Positions 27,301 through 36,007 of a stretch of DNA of 64,000 nt are shown here, in pieces. The first letter of the stretch is position 1; every line of letters starts with the position of its first letter. The stretch comes from Trichlorobacter thiogenes. Its GTDB lineage: Bacteria > Desulfobacterota > Desulfuromonadia > Geobacterales > Pseudopelobacteraceae. The notes beneath the pieces were generated by a model. That model ran no database searches. It had not been told where the DNA came from and was given only the letters and a program-made list of their open reading frames with translations. The stretch lies in NCBI RefSeq assembly GCF_900167465.1, contig NZ_FUWR01000002.1, positions 1-64,000 on the forward strand, written 5' to 3'. A program made the position numbers and the translations under genes.

Positions 27301-27888
27301 GTTAACGGTGTCCTGTTCCGGCAGGGTGTTTTCCTGGATCTCGATATAGTAACGGTCGGGGAACAGCTGGCTGTACCAGCGGGCGGTCTCCAGGGCATCT
27401 TCCATTTTGCCCCGGCCGCACTGCATGGCCACTTCACCCTTCAGGCAGGCAGACAGGGCGATCAGGCCGCCGCTATGTTTTTCCAGCAGGGCGCGGTCAA
27501 TCCGGGGGCGGTAGTAAAAGCCTTCCTTGTAGCCAGCAGAGGTCAGGTAGGAGAGGTTCTTGTACCCCTCAAGGTTTTCGCAGAGCAGGATAATGTGATA
27601 GGCCGCATCGGAGATACCCTTGGAATCTTTTGAAAAACGGGAATCAGGGGCGATGTACAGCTCGCAGCCGATGATTGGCTTGATTCCGGCCTTTTTGCAT
27701 TTCAGATAAAACTCCACCGCACCAAACATGTTGCCATGGTCAGTAATGGCCAGGGCAGGCATCTGATACTGTTTGGCCTTGGCAACCAGGTCTTCAATCC
27801 TGATCGCTCCGTCCAGGAGTGAGTACTGGGAATGTAGGTGCAGGTGAACAAAGGGGGTGATGGTTTGTGTTGTTTCAGCTACTTCCAT
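24346..27888 (-). CDS. dnaE: DNA polymerase III subunit alpha
   Basis: The 1180-residue replicative polymerase has an N-terminal PHP domain (about 10-280; HLHLHSQYSLLDGAI, with CHYLNREDAKAHEVL), a C-family polymerase core with GPGRGSAAGSLVAYA and PDIDVDFCQDQR (catalytic Asp residues), helix-hairpin-helix elements, and an OB fold near 1000-1080 (VRVCGIVTSLKEI). The length and domain order are those of DnaE1. ATG 27888 has GGGAGG upstream. Long open frames on the opposite strand inside this gene are shadows. Confidence 0.98.
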   Translation of the reverse strand: MEVAETTQTITPFVHLHLHSQYSLLDGAIRIEDLVAKAKQYQMPALAITDHGNMFGAVEFYLKCKKAGIKPIIGCELYIAPDSRFSKDSKGISDAAYHIILLCENLEGYKNLSYLTSAGYKEGFYYRPRIDRALLEKHSGGLIALSACLKGEVAMQCGRGKMEDALETARWYSQLFPDRYYIEIQENTLPEQDTVNLRLLEVAKELGLPLVATNDCHYLNREDAKAHEVLLCIQTGKTMSDPTHMKFSADEFYVKTPDEMAAAFHYAPQAVANTVAIAERCNLELPLEKDYYFPHFEPPEGKTHDDMLEEQAIAGLQERLITIRAKYPDMTEEQVQGYHDRLRIELDCIRQMKFPAYFLIVADFINWAKSQGIPVGPGRGSAAGSLVAYAIRITDLDPLPYNLLFERFLNPERISMPDIDVDFCQDQREKVIEYVVQKYGRERVCQIITFGTMKAKAVVRDVGRAIDMAYGDVDKIAKLIPDDLKMTIEKAIKQEPQLKEMAAADPKVAQLLETANCLEGLARHAGTHAAGVVVAPDQLEEYLPVYKDQKTGGINTQYSMKYVEMVGLVKFDFLGLKNLTVIQNAVRMIREGQNPEFDITRLRDDDQASYDLITAGNTTGIFQLESSGMKEMLVKLKPSCFEDVIAACALYRPGPLGCGMVDEFIERKHGRQKVVYDLPQLEPILKDTYGVIVYQEQVMQISRSLAGYSLGRADLLRRAMGKKDPAVMAKEKEPFLEGAKAQGLDIKKAEAIFDQMAKFAEYGFNKSHSAAYALIAYQTAYLKAHYPVEFMAALLSCDMDSTDKVLKSISDCREQGIEVLPPDINTSGQSFTVSGKSMRFGLGAVKGVGGGAVESIIEARADGPFTDIYDFCERVDLRRVNKRVMEALVKCGGFDSLHKHRAPLMAALDDATTAGQRFQEERDSAQVSLFGDMPTATATRSGRKLPDIEEWHDKEKLGYEKEALGFLITGHPLDRYASDIKRLASAEIARLVDFPDGMEVRVCGIVTSLKEIMTKKGDRMGFVTIEDLTGQIEITVFSDMYVPAAGLLKSDDPLLFTGKLEKGEKGCKLLVMKPQEGNGRKFPNQVNVNGDIKLLSEAQEQQTTRVSLALRLLELTTEQLTPIRDLLEKHPGNLPVLLQLEIPNRSRTIIKLPDHLKVAASDEFRVAVERCVGYNAAIFE

Positions 27889-27922
27889 GGGGGCTGCCTC
27901 CCGACAAAACTGTGAGGCAATG

Positions 27923-27952
27923 AGTATGCCTCATGCCAAGATATGGTGTCAA
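27923..27952 (-). promoter_or_regulatory. Candidate dnaE promoter
   Basis: On the minus strand TTGACA (27947-27952), an 18-bp spacer and CATACT (27923-27928). A small dyad GAGGCA/TGCCTC (27914-27932) overlaps the -10 and could be an operator or the start of the mRNA leader. Confidence 0.55.
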
Positions 27953-28056
27953 TGTCGGGGTTTTGACGCAAGATGTTGTTGCAGGAACTGCGCCCAATTA
28001 TAAAAAATGCGACTGTGTGATTTGAGGGTTGCTTTTAAAAATAGCCGGTGGGTTGC

Positions 28057-28084
28057 TTGACAAAGCAGCAATACTGCATAGACT
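28057..28084 (+). promoter_or_regulatory. Candidate promoter of the three-gene secreted-protein operon
   Basis: TTGACA (28057-28062), a 16-bp spacer and TAGACT (28079-28084). The start would be near 28091, about 30 bases before the GTG at 28121, with GGAGG at 28112-28116. Confidence 0.6.
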
Positions 28085-28120
28085 ACTGTAGAATTTGTGG
28101 TCTGAAAAAGTGGAGGAAGT

Positions 28121-30709
28121 GTGAAACAGCTGTCTGCTTTTCTGTTTGTTAAGGTGCTACTTCTCATATTTATCAGCCCTGCACTCTCTTTTGAGTTCCC
28201 GGCAACTCCCCTTGGATCTGATATGATGGGCGTCGTAACCAGTTCTCAGTGGATCGATCGAGTTAATAATCTTACCGTTGGAACCCCAACCTATGACAGT
28301 ATCAACCAGGGCTTTCCGATTACCACCGATGTTAACGGGATGACGAATCATGAAGACTGGCCGCAATCGATTCGCACACCAAATGTAAGTCTTCAGGCAG
28401 GTCATGCCTATCAGTTTGTCCTACGCATGAAAACGGACGTTTTCCCACGCGGACAAAACATCATGGTTGTGGCAAGAGATGCTGCAGACTCGACGCAGGT
28501 CTACCAGTTTGCCTGGAACGCGTCAAAGGCCGGGGAGTGGGAGGATGTTTACGTTCCTGTATACCCTACAAAAAATGGCAGTTGGCGTCTGGATGTCTGG
28601 GTACATCCCACGATTAAGTATACTTCAACACCATCAACCATTTATATCTCTCCAGATGTTGATTGCTATGAGCTGTCCAGCGGTAACGAGATCGCTACCC
28701 TTCGCCCCATTGATGTTTCAACGGACAAGGATGCCTTTGTCAGCAGCACTGAGTGGATCGACGGCCTCGGCAATGTGTATGTCAAGGATGGCGAAAACTG
28801 GAAACACGTATTTCCCCGGATGATGTACCGGCGTTATCAATCCGAATTGGGTGGCGTGGCCTTTAAAACAATATTCCAACGTTACAAGGAGTATGGTTTT
28901 AACGGGGTTATGGATATCTGGGATGAATACAATGCCCAGGATGTCATGGATGCCGGTCTGGACTATATCTCCATCATGTCTAATTCCACTAACTCGGACG
29001 CCACTGTTACAAGTTTTGAAAGCATGAAAGGCTATATTGATCGTGTCTACAACTGGGCAACGACAAACAATCGCCATGGGAATCTTCTTTGGTACAACTA
29101 CGACAACGAAAATGCCCATGTAGCAGATTACGAGTACAAGCAATCCCTTCAGGCATACATTGACACCTATCATCTTGATCCACTGACCGGCAAACGCCGC
29201 CACCCTGTCTACGTACTGAATGGACAGAACGGTCTACCGCGCACCTATCACAATACCAGTCGCAACGTAATGGATCTTACCGGCTCCTATGTTGGTACTG
29301 CAGATGCTCTTGGTACCCCCAACGGCGTCCCGGCAGCTCCAAGGTTGCTGATTGAATCCATGACCCAGAACCAGCGGGCACCGGTTGCCGTCATCCAGTT
29401 GCAGACGTATTTCAAGGAAGAATTTATCCCTTCACTGTTCTACGGCATTATCATGGGTGGCCGTGCCTTAAGTGTATGGCGCGATGGTACGACTTTTAGC
29501 GGCTCGACAGCGGACTTCCGTGACAATGTCTGGGCCCTGGCATTCAAAAATGACGTCTCCCCCAAGATAGACCTAATGCTGCCAATCATCGAACAGCCGC
29601 ACTTTACCAACTGGAAGGCCTGGACCAACCAGTTTCCAAGTGTCCGTATCGGTACCCGTGAACTAAACGGTGTCGGCTACCTGCTTCTCTCCAGCTTTGC
29701 CGCCACCGACCTGTCGGTAACCGTAACCCTGCAGAACCGGCAGGCAACCAAGGCGGTTGATTACTTTACCGGTGAAGAGATAGGGACGGTCAGCAATGGC
29801 CAGTTTACCTTTACGATGGGGCACTACAATAATGGTTACCGGGTAATCCGACTGGTAGCCCCCACTGCAGCTGCCGCCTCACCGGCATCCAATGACTATG
29901 GCACGGTCAGCAATGGCCAGACATCAAGCAGCACCACCTTTACCCTCTCCAACCACTCCTCTGCCACCTCATCCCTGCAGATCAACTCAAGAACGATTAC
30001 CGGCACCAACGCGGATCAATTTATCTTGAGCAACGGCAGCTGTGGCGCACCTCCCTTTTTTCTCGATCCCGGTGGTTCATGTACGGTACAGGTCGCCTTC
30101 AAACCCACCACAACCGGGCTTAAGAATGCCACACTGGCAATAACCAGCACCGACGTTAACAGCCCTACGCTTTCCGTAGCCCTTTCCGGCACCGGTCGTG
30201 CTCAACTGAACCTCACCGTCAGCACCAGCAATGGCAGTGGTGGCACCGTAACCGGTGACACATCCGGTATCTCCTGCACCGGCGGGAATTGCACCTATGA
30301 CTTTACCCAGGCAGACACCGTCAACCTGACCGCCACCGCTAACATCGCCTCTGTATTTGGTGGCTGGTCAGGTGCCTGCACCAACGTTTCAGGTCTCTGT
30401 ACGGTGACAATGAGCAACACCAAAACCCTGGGCGCTGCATTTAACCTGGTACCCCGTGCCCGGATAGGCACCACCCCCTACGGTAGCCTTGCCAGCGCCT
30501 ATGCAGCCGTTGCATCAAATGGTCTGATTCAGGCCAAATCACTTATCTTCCCGGATAGCGGCCTAAGCTGTAATCGCAACATCAGCTTTAGCCTAAAAGG
30601 CGGGTATGCTGATACCTACTCCAGCCAGACCGGCTACAGTACGATTAGCGGTAAACTGACCCTTGCAGGAAGTGGGACCGTCACTGTTGACAGGATTGTG
30701 ATTCAGTGA
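28121..30709 (+). CDS. Large secreted modular protein 1: TIM-barrel hydrolase-like with HYDIN and InlB-type repeats
   Basis: The 862-residue protein has a signal peptide (cut near ALS-FEF) and an N-terminal beta-sandwich (about 25-195). A central region (about 230-500) reads like a TIM-barrel glycoside hydrolase: FPRMMYRR, YGFNGVMDIWDEY, then LLWYNYDNENAH with Glu330 as candidate acid/base, and FYGIIMGGRALSVWRDG. It is followed by a beta domain (505-580), a HYDIN/choice-of-anchor-D domain (585-693), an InlB-type repeat (695-777) and an 85-residue tail module ending DRIVIQ. It probably acts on an extracellular polysaccharide, but no glycoside hydrolase family can be named. GTG start; first of three paralogues. 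Confidence 0.85.
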   Translation: MKQLSAFLFVKVLLLIFISPALSFEFPATPLGSDMMGVVTSSQWIDRVNNLTVGTPTYDSINQGFPITTDVNGMTNHEDWPQSIRTPNVSLQAGHAYQFVLRMKTDVFPRGQNIMVVARDAADSTQVYQFAWNASKAGEWEDVYVPVYPTKNGSWRLDVWVHPTIKYTSTPSTIYISPDVDCYELSSGNEIATLRPIDVSTDKDAFVSSTEWIDGLGNVYVKDGENWKHVFPRMMYRRYQSELGGVAFKTIFQRYKEYGFNGVMDIWDEYNAQDVMDAGLDYISIMSNSTNSDATVTSFESMKGYIDRVYNWATTNNRHGNLLWYNYDNENAHVADYEYKQSLQAYIDTYHLDPLTGKRRHPVYVLNGQNGLPRTYHNTSRNVMDLTGSYVGTADALGTPNGVPAAPRLLIESMTQNQRAPVAVIQLQTYFKEEFIPSLFYGIIMGGRALSVWRDGTTFSGSTADFRDNVWALAFKNDVSPKIDLMLPIIEQPHFTNWKAWTNQFPSVRIGTRELNGVGYLLLSSFAATDLSVTVTLQNRQATKAVDYFTGEEIGTVSNGQFTFTMGHYNNGYRVIRLVAPTAAAASPASNDYGTVSNGQTSSSTTFTLSNHSSATSSLQINSRTITGTNADQFILSNGSCGAPPFFLDPGGSCTVQVAFKPTTTGLKNATLAITSTDVNSPTLSVALSGTGRAQLNLTVSTSNGSGGTVTGDTSGISCTGGNCTYDFTQADTVNLTATANIASVFGGWSGACTNVSGLCTVTMSNTKTLGAAFNLVPRARIGTTPYGSLASAYAAVASNGLIQAKSLIFPDSGLSCNRNISFSLKGGYADTYSSQTGYSTISGKLTLAGSGTVTVDRIVIQ
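29587..30709 (+). repeat. 1.1-kb repeated 3' segment, copy 1
   Basis: From the ATCGAACAGCCGCAC block to the stop codon this segment is nearly identical at DNA level to 32167-33288 and 34764-35885. It covers the end of the barrel, the accessory beta domain, the HYDIN and InlB-type repeats and the tail module. Upstream parts of the three genes differ much more. Confidence 0.9.
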
Positions 30710-30726
30710 AAACAGCAGGAGTGAAT

Positions 30727-33288
30727 GTGAACAGAATAGTGGGTTATCTCCTTTTTAGTGCTTTGCTACTGCTGTCGATCAGTTCTGCTATGGCGGCTGA
30801 ACTACCGGCTGCAACCCTTGGGCCGGATCTGATGGGGGTGGACCCGGTGGCAGATACCCGGTGGGCTGCTTTCAACAGTTCACTAAGCTATGATAGCTCT
30901 CAAAAGGGTTTCCCTTTTACCACGAATGTTAATACCGGTGAGACCAACCATGACACAATGACAAAACTGATCCAGTCTCCCTATGTCACCCTCACAGCCG
31001 GAAAACAGTACCAGTTTGTGCTGCGCATGAAGGCCGATACTTTTCCTCAAGGCCAAACCATCAACTTCGTAGCCGAAGCGGTTGGTGTCAACGGTGTTCC
31101 CTCTGAGGCGGAGCGGCATTCGACCTGGAATGTGTCGCGTGCAGAACAGTGGGAAGATGTGTATTTATATGTACGTCCACAATACAGTAGGAGATGGTAT
31201 GTCCAGGTCTGGGTGGAGCCAGGCACCCGCTTTGCTGCGACGCCCTCAACAATCTATCTTGCACCTGATTTTGATGTTTACGAGCTTCCTGGCGGCAATG
31301 AGGCGGTGACGATGCATGGCGTCAATACCGTTACCGACAAAGACAGTTTTGTCAGCAGCACACAGCTTGTTGATGGCCTGGGAAACATCTATACGAAAGA
31401 AGAAAATAGCACCACATGGAAACATGTCTTCCCGCGCATGATGTACCGGCGATGGACTACCGACCATATTACAGAATTTCAGCGTTACAAAGACTATGGA
31501 TTTAACGGTGTCATGAATATTGCTGATGACGATTCCGCTCAGGCTGCGCTGGATGTCGGCCTTAAGTACATATCCATCAATGTTCCCTGGATAGATGGTA
31601 CCTTCGATTACATTTGGCTTCGCATGGATGACGTCTATCAATGGGCGGAACGAACGGGACACCATGCCAATGTCCTCTGGTACAATGTTGATAACGAAAA
31701 TGCCTTTGTCGGCAACTACAGTTATCAGGAGCAGATACGAAACGGCATTGATACCTTTCATCTCGATCCGCAAACCGGCAAGCGGAGGCATCCCGTCTAC
31801 GTCAATAACGGCAATGTCGGCATTCCACGCACCTATCACAATGCCAGCCGCACTTTCATGGATTTCACTGGCAGCTATGTCGGTTCTGATGGTGCGTCGA
31901 AAGGACCTGATCTGAGGCCGGGGCCAACCCTGCTCACCCAGTTTGTGAGCCAGAACCAGCGTGCGCCAGTGTCGGTTATCCAACTTCAGATGGGAATCGG
32001 CAATACATTCATTCCTTCGTTGTTTTACGGCATAATCATGGGTGGACGGGCTATGAGCGTCTGGAGGGATGGGGGCTCTGAGCTCACAATCGATAATCCA
32101 CTTAATCCTTGGCCTGCCGCTTTCCGGGATGATGTCTCCCCCAAGATTGACCAGATGCTGCCGTTGATCGAACAGCCGCACTTCACTAACTGGAAGGCCT
32201 GGACCAACCAGTTTCCCTCTGTCCGTATCGGCACCCGAGAACTGAACGGTGTCGGCTACCTGCTTCTCTCCAGCTTTGCCGCTACCGACCTGCCGGTAAC
32301 CGTAACCCTGCAAAACAGACAGGCAACCAAGGCGGTTGATTACTTTACCGGCGCAGAGATAGCCACAGTAACAAACGGACAATTCACTTTTACGATGGGG
32401 CATTACAATGACGGCTACCGGGTAATCCGTCTGGTTGCCCCCACCGCAGCTGCCGCCTCACCGGCATCCAATGACTATGGCACGGTCACCAATGGCCAGA
32501 CATCCAGCAACGCCACCTTCACCCTCTCCAACCACTCCTCTGCAACCTCACCCCTGCAGATCAACTCAAGAACGATTAGCGGCACCAACGCGAACCAATT
32601 CATCTTGAGCAATGGCAGCTGTGGCACTACTCCGTTTACTCTTGCTCCCGGTGGTTCCTGCACCCTGCAGGTAAGCTTCAAACCCACCACAACCGGGCTT
32701 AAGAATGCCACACTGGCAATAACCAGCACCGACGTTAACAACCCTACGCTTTCCGTAGCCCTTTCCGGCACCGGTCGTGCTCAACTGAACCTCACCGTCA
32801 GCAACAGCAATGGCGGTGGTGGAACGGTAACCGGTGATTCCTCCGGTATCTCCTGCACCGGCGGGAATTGCACCTATGACTTTACCCAGGCTGCCACCGT
32901 CAACCTGACCGCCACTGCCAACATCGCCTCTGTTTTCAGCAACTGGTCCGGCGACTGCAGCGATAGCTCCACCACCTGCAGTCTTTCCATGAGCGACACC
33001 AAAACCCTGGGCGCTGTATTTAGCCTGGTACCCCGTGCCCGGATCGGCACCACCCCCTACGGTAGCCTTGCCAGCGCCTATGCCGCTGTTGCATCAAATG
33101 GTGTGATTCAGGCCAAGTCACTTCTCTTTCCAGATACCGGCCTTAGCTGTAATCGTAACATCAGTTTTAGCTTAAAAGGCGGGTATAGCGACACTTACTC
33201 CAGTCAGACCGGGTACAGTATTATTCCAGGAAACATGACGCTTACAGGAAGTGGAGCTGTAACTGTTGACAGGATTGTGATTCAGTGA
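30727..33288 (+). CDS. Large secreted modular protein 2, paralogue of the preceding gene
   Basis: The 853-residue paralogue has the same module order. I start it at GTG 30727, five bases after AGGAG (30717-30721), giving the signal peptide MNRIVGYLLFSALLLLSISS; a GTG at 30706 overlapping the previous stop is also possible. The conserved barrel motifs are MMYRR, YGFNGVMNIADD, VLWYNVDNENAF (DNEN again) and FYGIIMGGRAMSVWRDGG. The N-terminal half is closer to protein 3 than to protein 1. A family of co-expressed secreted enzymes with different fine specificity is the simplest reading. Confidence 0.84.
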   Translation: MNRIVGYLLFSALLLLSISSAMAAELPAATLGPDLMGVDPVADTRWAAFNSSLSYDSSQKGFPFTTNVNTGETNHDTMTKLIQSPYVTLTAGKQYQFVLRMKADTFPQGQTINFVAEAVGVNGVPSEAERHSTWNVSRAEQWEDVYLYVRPQYSRRWYVQVWVEPGTRFAATPSTIYLAPDFDVYELPGGNEAVTMHGVNTVTDKDSFVSSTQLVDGLGNIYTKEENSTTWKHVFPRMMYRRWTTDHITEFQRYKDYGFNGVMNIADDDSAQAALDVGLKYISINVPWIDGTFDYIWLRMDDVYQWAERTGHHANVLWYNVDNENAFVGNYSYQEQIRNGIDTFHLDPQTGKRRHPVYVNNGNVGIPRTYHNASRTFMDFTGSYVGSDGASKGPDLRPGPTLLTQFVSQNQRAPVSVIQLQMGIGNTFIPSLFYGIIMGGRAMSVWRDGGSELTIDNPLNPWPAAFRDDVSPKIDQMLPLIEQPHFTNWKAWTNQFPSVRIGTRELNGVGYLLLSSFAATDLPVTVTLQNRQATKAVDYFTGAEIATVTNGQFTFTMGHYNDGYRVIRLVAPTAAAASPASNDYGTVTNGQTSSNATFTLSNHSSATSPLQINSRTISGTNANQFILSNGSCGTTPFTLAPGGSCTLQVSFKPTTTGLKNATLAITSTDVNNPTLSVALSGTGRAQLNLTVSNSNGGGGTVTGDSSGISCTGGNCTYDFTQAATVNLTATANIASVFSNWSGDCSDSSTTCSLSMSDTKTLGAVFSLVPRARIGTTPYGSLASAYAAVASNGVIQAKSLLFPDTGLSCNRNISFSLKGGYSDTYSSQTGYSIIPGNMTLTGSGAVTVDRIVIQ
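32167..33288 (+). repeat. 1.1-kb repeated 3' segment, copy 2
   Basis: This is the second copy of the nearly identical gene ends. Small differences cluster in the InlB-type repeat, where this copy reads SNWSGDCSDSSTTCSLSMS instead of GGWSGACTNVSG, as expected for patchy gene conversion. Confidence 0.88.
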
Positions 33289-33305
33289 AAACAACAGGAG
33301 GAGAT

Positions 33306-35885
33306 GTGAACAAGTTATTGGTATTTATGCTTTTGTTTGTCTTGTCGCTGATGTCAGTCAGTTCTGTTGTGGCGGCTGAGCTACCTGCTGCAACCCTGGG
33401 ACCTGATCTGATGGTGGTGGAGGATGAGACCCTATGGGAGGCCAAAGGTGGAAGCACGTTGAGTTACGATTCCACCCAGCAAGGCTTCCCTTTTATCACC
33501 AATGTGGCGGATGGAACCACCAACCATGACACCATGATAAAACTGATTCAGTCTCCCTATCTCAACCTCACAGCTGGAAAACAGTACCAGTTTGTGCTGC
33601 GTATGAAGGCCGATACCTTCCCCCAGGGGCAAACCATCAACTTCAAAGCGGAAGCTGGTAACATAGACGGGATTCCCTATGAAGGCAGCCGGACTTCCAC
33701 CTGGAATGTCTCCCGTGCCGGAGAATGGGAGGAAGTGAATATTTCGGTGCGTCCCCAGTATAACAAAAGGTGGTATGTTCAGGTCTGGGTGAACCCGACA
33801 ACTGCTTTTGCACGTACGCCCTCAACAATCTACCTTGCGCCGGATTTTGATGTCTACGAGCTTCCTGGCGGTAATGAGGCGGTGACACTGCATGGCGTCA
33901 ATACCGTTACCGACAAAGACAGCTTTGTCAGCAGGACACAGCTTGTTGATGGCCTGGGAAACATCTATACTAAAAAAGAGACTGATACCGTGTGGAAGCA
34001 TGTCTTCCCGCGGATGATTTATCGAGACAGTCCGACTGATAATTTAACCTACCAGACCATGTTCCAACGCTACAAAAGCTACGGTTTCACCGGCATCATG
34101 AACCTCACCGATGCGTTGAGCGCGCAGGTGGCCATTGATGTGGGGCTGGAACACCTGTCAATGATAGGCAACTCGGTAGTTAACGACGTTCCTGTCCCGT
34201 TCGAAACTATGTGGGCAAAGATAGATGCCATCTACCAGTGGGGCGAAACAACGGGACATCACAGGAATCTGCTTTGGTATTATATTGATAATGAGAATGG
34301 CATGGTTGGCAACTATACCTACCAGGAATCTCTGAGAATCAATGTCGATACCGATCATCTTGATCCGCAAACAGGCAAACGTCGCCATCCTATCTATTAT
34401 CTGAATGGCAATGTCGGTGTTCCGCGCACCTATCACAACGCAAGTCGTACTGCGATGGACTTGACGGGCTCGTATGTTGGGGCTAATGCCGCTTGCGATA
34501 GTTTTGAACTTAATCCAGAACCCTCACTGCTTACCCAGTTCATGGCTCAGAACCTGCGTGCGCCAGTGTCAGTCATCCAGCTTCAGATGAATATCGGTAA
34601 TACATTTATTCCCTCGCTGTTCTACGGCATTATTATGGGGGGACGGGCGATGAGTGTCTGGAGGGATGGGGGCGATCAGCTCACGATCAATGATCCGAAT
34701 AACCCTTGGCCTGCCGCTTTCCGTGACGACGTCTCCCCCAAGATCGACCTAATGCTGCCAATCATCGAACAGCCGCACTTTACCAGCTGGAAGGCCTGGA
34801 CCAACCAGTTTCCAAGTGTGCGGATAGGCACCCGTGAACTAAACGGTGTCGGCTACCTGCTTCTCTCCAGCTTTGCCGCCACCGACCTGCCGGTAACCGT
34901 AACCCTGCAGAACAGACAGGCAACCAAAGCGGTTGATTACTTTACCGGAGCGCAGATCGCCACAATAACAAACGGACAATTTACTTTTACGATGGGGCAC
35001 TACAACAACGGCTACCGGGTAATCCGGCTGGTTGCCCCCACCGCAGCTGCCGCCTCACCGGCATCCAATGACTATGGCACGGTCACCAATGGCCAGACAT
35101 CCAGCAGCGCCACCTTTACCCTCTCCAACCACTCCTCAGCCACCTCATCCCTGCAGATCAACTCAAGAACGATTACCGGCACCAACGCGAACCAATTCAT
35201 CTTGAGCAACGGCAGCTGTGGCACTACTCCGTTTACTCTCGCCCCCGGTGGTTCCTGCACCCTGCAGGTAAGCTTCAAACCCACCGCAACCGGGCTTAAG
35301 AATGCCACACTGGCAATAACCAGCACCGACGTTAACAACCCTACGCTTTCCGTAGCGCTTTCCGGCACCGGTCGTGCTCAACTGAACCTCACCGTCAGCA
35401 CCAGCAATGGCAGTGGTGGCACCGTAACCGGCGACTCGTCCGGTATCTCCTGCACCGGCGGGAATTGCACCTATGACTTTACCCAGGCAGACACCGTCAA
35501 ATTAATCGCCGCCGCCAATATTGCCTCTGTATTTGGTGGCTGGTCAGGTGCCTGCACCAACGTTTCAGGTTCCTGTACGGTGACAATGAGCAGTACCAAA
35601 ACCCTGGGCGCTGCATTTAACCTGGTACCCCGTGCCCGGATCGGCACCACCCCCTACGGTAGCCTTATCAGCGCCTATGCAGCCGTACCATCAGGCGGTC
35701 TGATTCAGGCCAAATCACTTATCTTCCCGGATAGCGGCCTTAGCTGTAATCGCAACATCAGCTTTAGCTTAAAAGGTGGATATGCTGATACCTACTCCAG
35801 CCAGACCGGCTACAGTACGATTAGCGGTAAACTTACCCTTGCAGGAAATGGAACCGTTACCGTTGACAGGATTGTGATTCAATAA
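33306..35885 (+). CDS. Large secreted modular protein 3, paralogue of the preceding genes
   Basis: This is an 859-residue paralogue with start GTG 33306, preceded by AGGAGG; GTG 33285 overlapping the previous stop is the alternative. The signal peptide ends near VVAAELPAATLG. The barrel has the same landmarks (MIYRDSP, YGFTGIMNLTDA, LLWYYIDNENGM, FYGIIMGGRAMSVWRDGG), then the shared beta, HYDIN, InlB-type and tail modules. It is the last gene of the operon, ending at a strong bidirectional terminator. A Cys appears in its variable loop (NAACDSFELNPE), absent from the other two. Confidence 0.84.
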   Translation: MNKLLVFMLLFVLSLMSVSSVVAAELPAATLGPDLMVVEDETLWEAKGGSTLSYDSTQQGFPFITNVADGTTNHDTMIKLIQSPYLNLTAGKQYQFVLRMKADTFPQGQTINFKAEAGNIDGIPYEGSRTSTWNVSRAGEWEEVNISVRPQYNKRWYVQVWVNPTTAFARTPSTIYLAPDFDVYELPGGNEAVTLHGVNTVTDKDSFVSRTQLVDGLGNIYTKKETDTVWKHVFPRMIYRDSPTDNLTYQTMFQRYKSYGFTGIMNLTDALSAQVAIDVGLEHLSMIGNSVVNDVPVPFETMWAKIDAIYQWGETTGHHRNLLWYYIDNENGMVGNYTYQESLRINVDTDHLDPQTGKRRHPIYYLNGNVGVPRTYHNASRTAMDLTGSYVGANAACDSFELNPEPSLLTQFMAQNLRAPVSVIQLQMNIGNTFIPSLFYGIIMGGRAMSVWRDGGDQLTINDPNNPWPAAFRDDVSPKIDLMLPIIEQPHFTSWKAWTNQFPSVRIGTRELNGVGYLLLSSFAATDLPVTVTLQNRQATKAVDYFTGAQIATITNGQFTFTMGHYNNGYRVIRLVAPTAAAASPASNDYGTVTNGQTSSSATFTLSNHSSATSSLQINSRTITGTNANQFILSNGSCGTTPFTLAPGGSCTLQVSFKPTATGLKNATLAITSTDVNNPTLSVALSGTGRAQLNLTVSTSNGSGGTVTGDSSGISCTGGNCTYDFTQADTVKLIAAANIASVFGGWSGACTNVSGSCTVTMSSTKTLGAAFNLVPRARIGTTPYGSLISAYAAVPSGGLIQAKSLIFPDSGLSCNRNISFSLKGGYADTYSSQTGYSTISGKLTLAGNGTVTVDRIVIQ
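34764..35885 (+). repeat. 1.1-kb repeated 3' segment, copy 3
   Basis: This is the third copy of the nearly identical gene ends. In the InlB-type repeat it resembles copy 1 (GGWSGACTNVSG), while in the accessory beta domain it shares IATITNGQF with copy 2 (IATVTNGQF). That is a mosaic pattern. Confidence 0.88.
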
Positions 35886-35952
35886 TCGCGGAAGAATTGG
35901 TGGAGTGCCTGTATTGATTGTGTGAGTTGTAATGTGCTGTTCTGATCATAAA

Positions 35953-35984
35953 AAAGGTTCATATCAGGATTGATATGGACCTTT
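35953..35984. terminator. Bidirectional intrinsic terminator between convergent genes
   Basis: AAAGGTTCATATCA and TGATATGGACCTTT form a 14-bp stem (one T-G pair) around GGAT, with A and T runs outside. It ends the secreted-protein operon from the left and the small exported-protein gene from the right. Confidence 0.9.
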
Positions 35985-36007
35985 AAAATTACCGTGTAAC
36001 AATAGCT

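Noticed and set aside
31246-32403. 385-codon minus-strand open frame inside secreted protein gene 2
   Set aside because: Antisense shadow of a well-supported gene, not matched by an intact frame in the other two paralogues.
28121-35885. The three-gene repeat as a transposon or CRISPR-like array
   Set aside because: The repeats are complete coding modules with intact frames; there are no terminal inverted repeats, no transposase and no short regular spacers.
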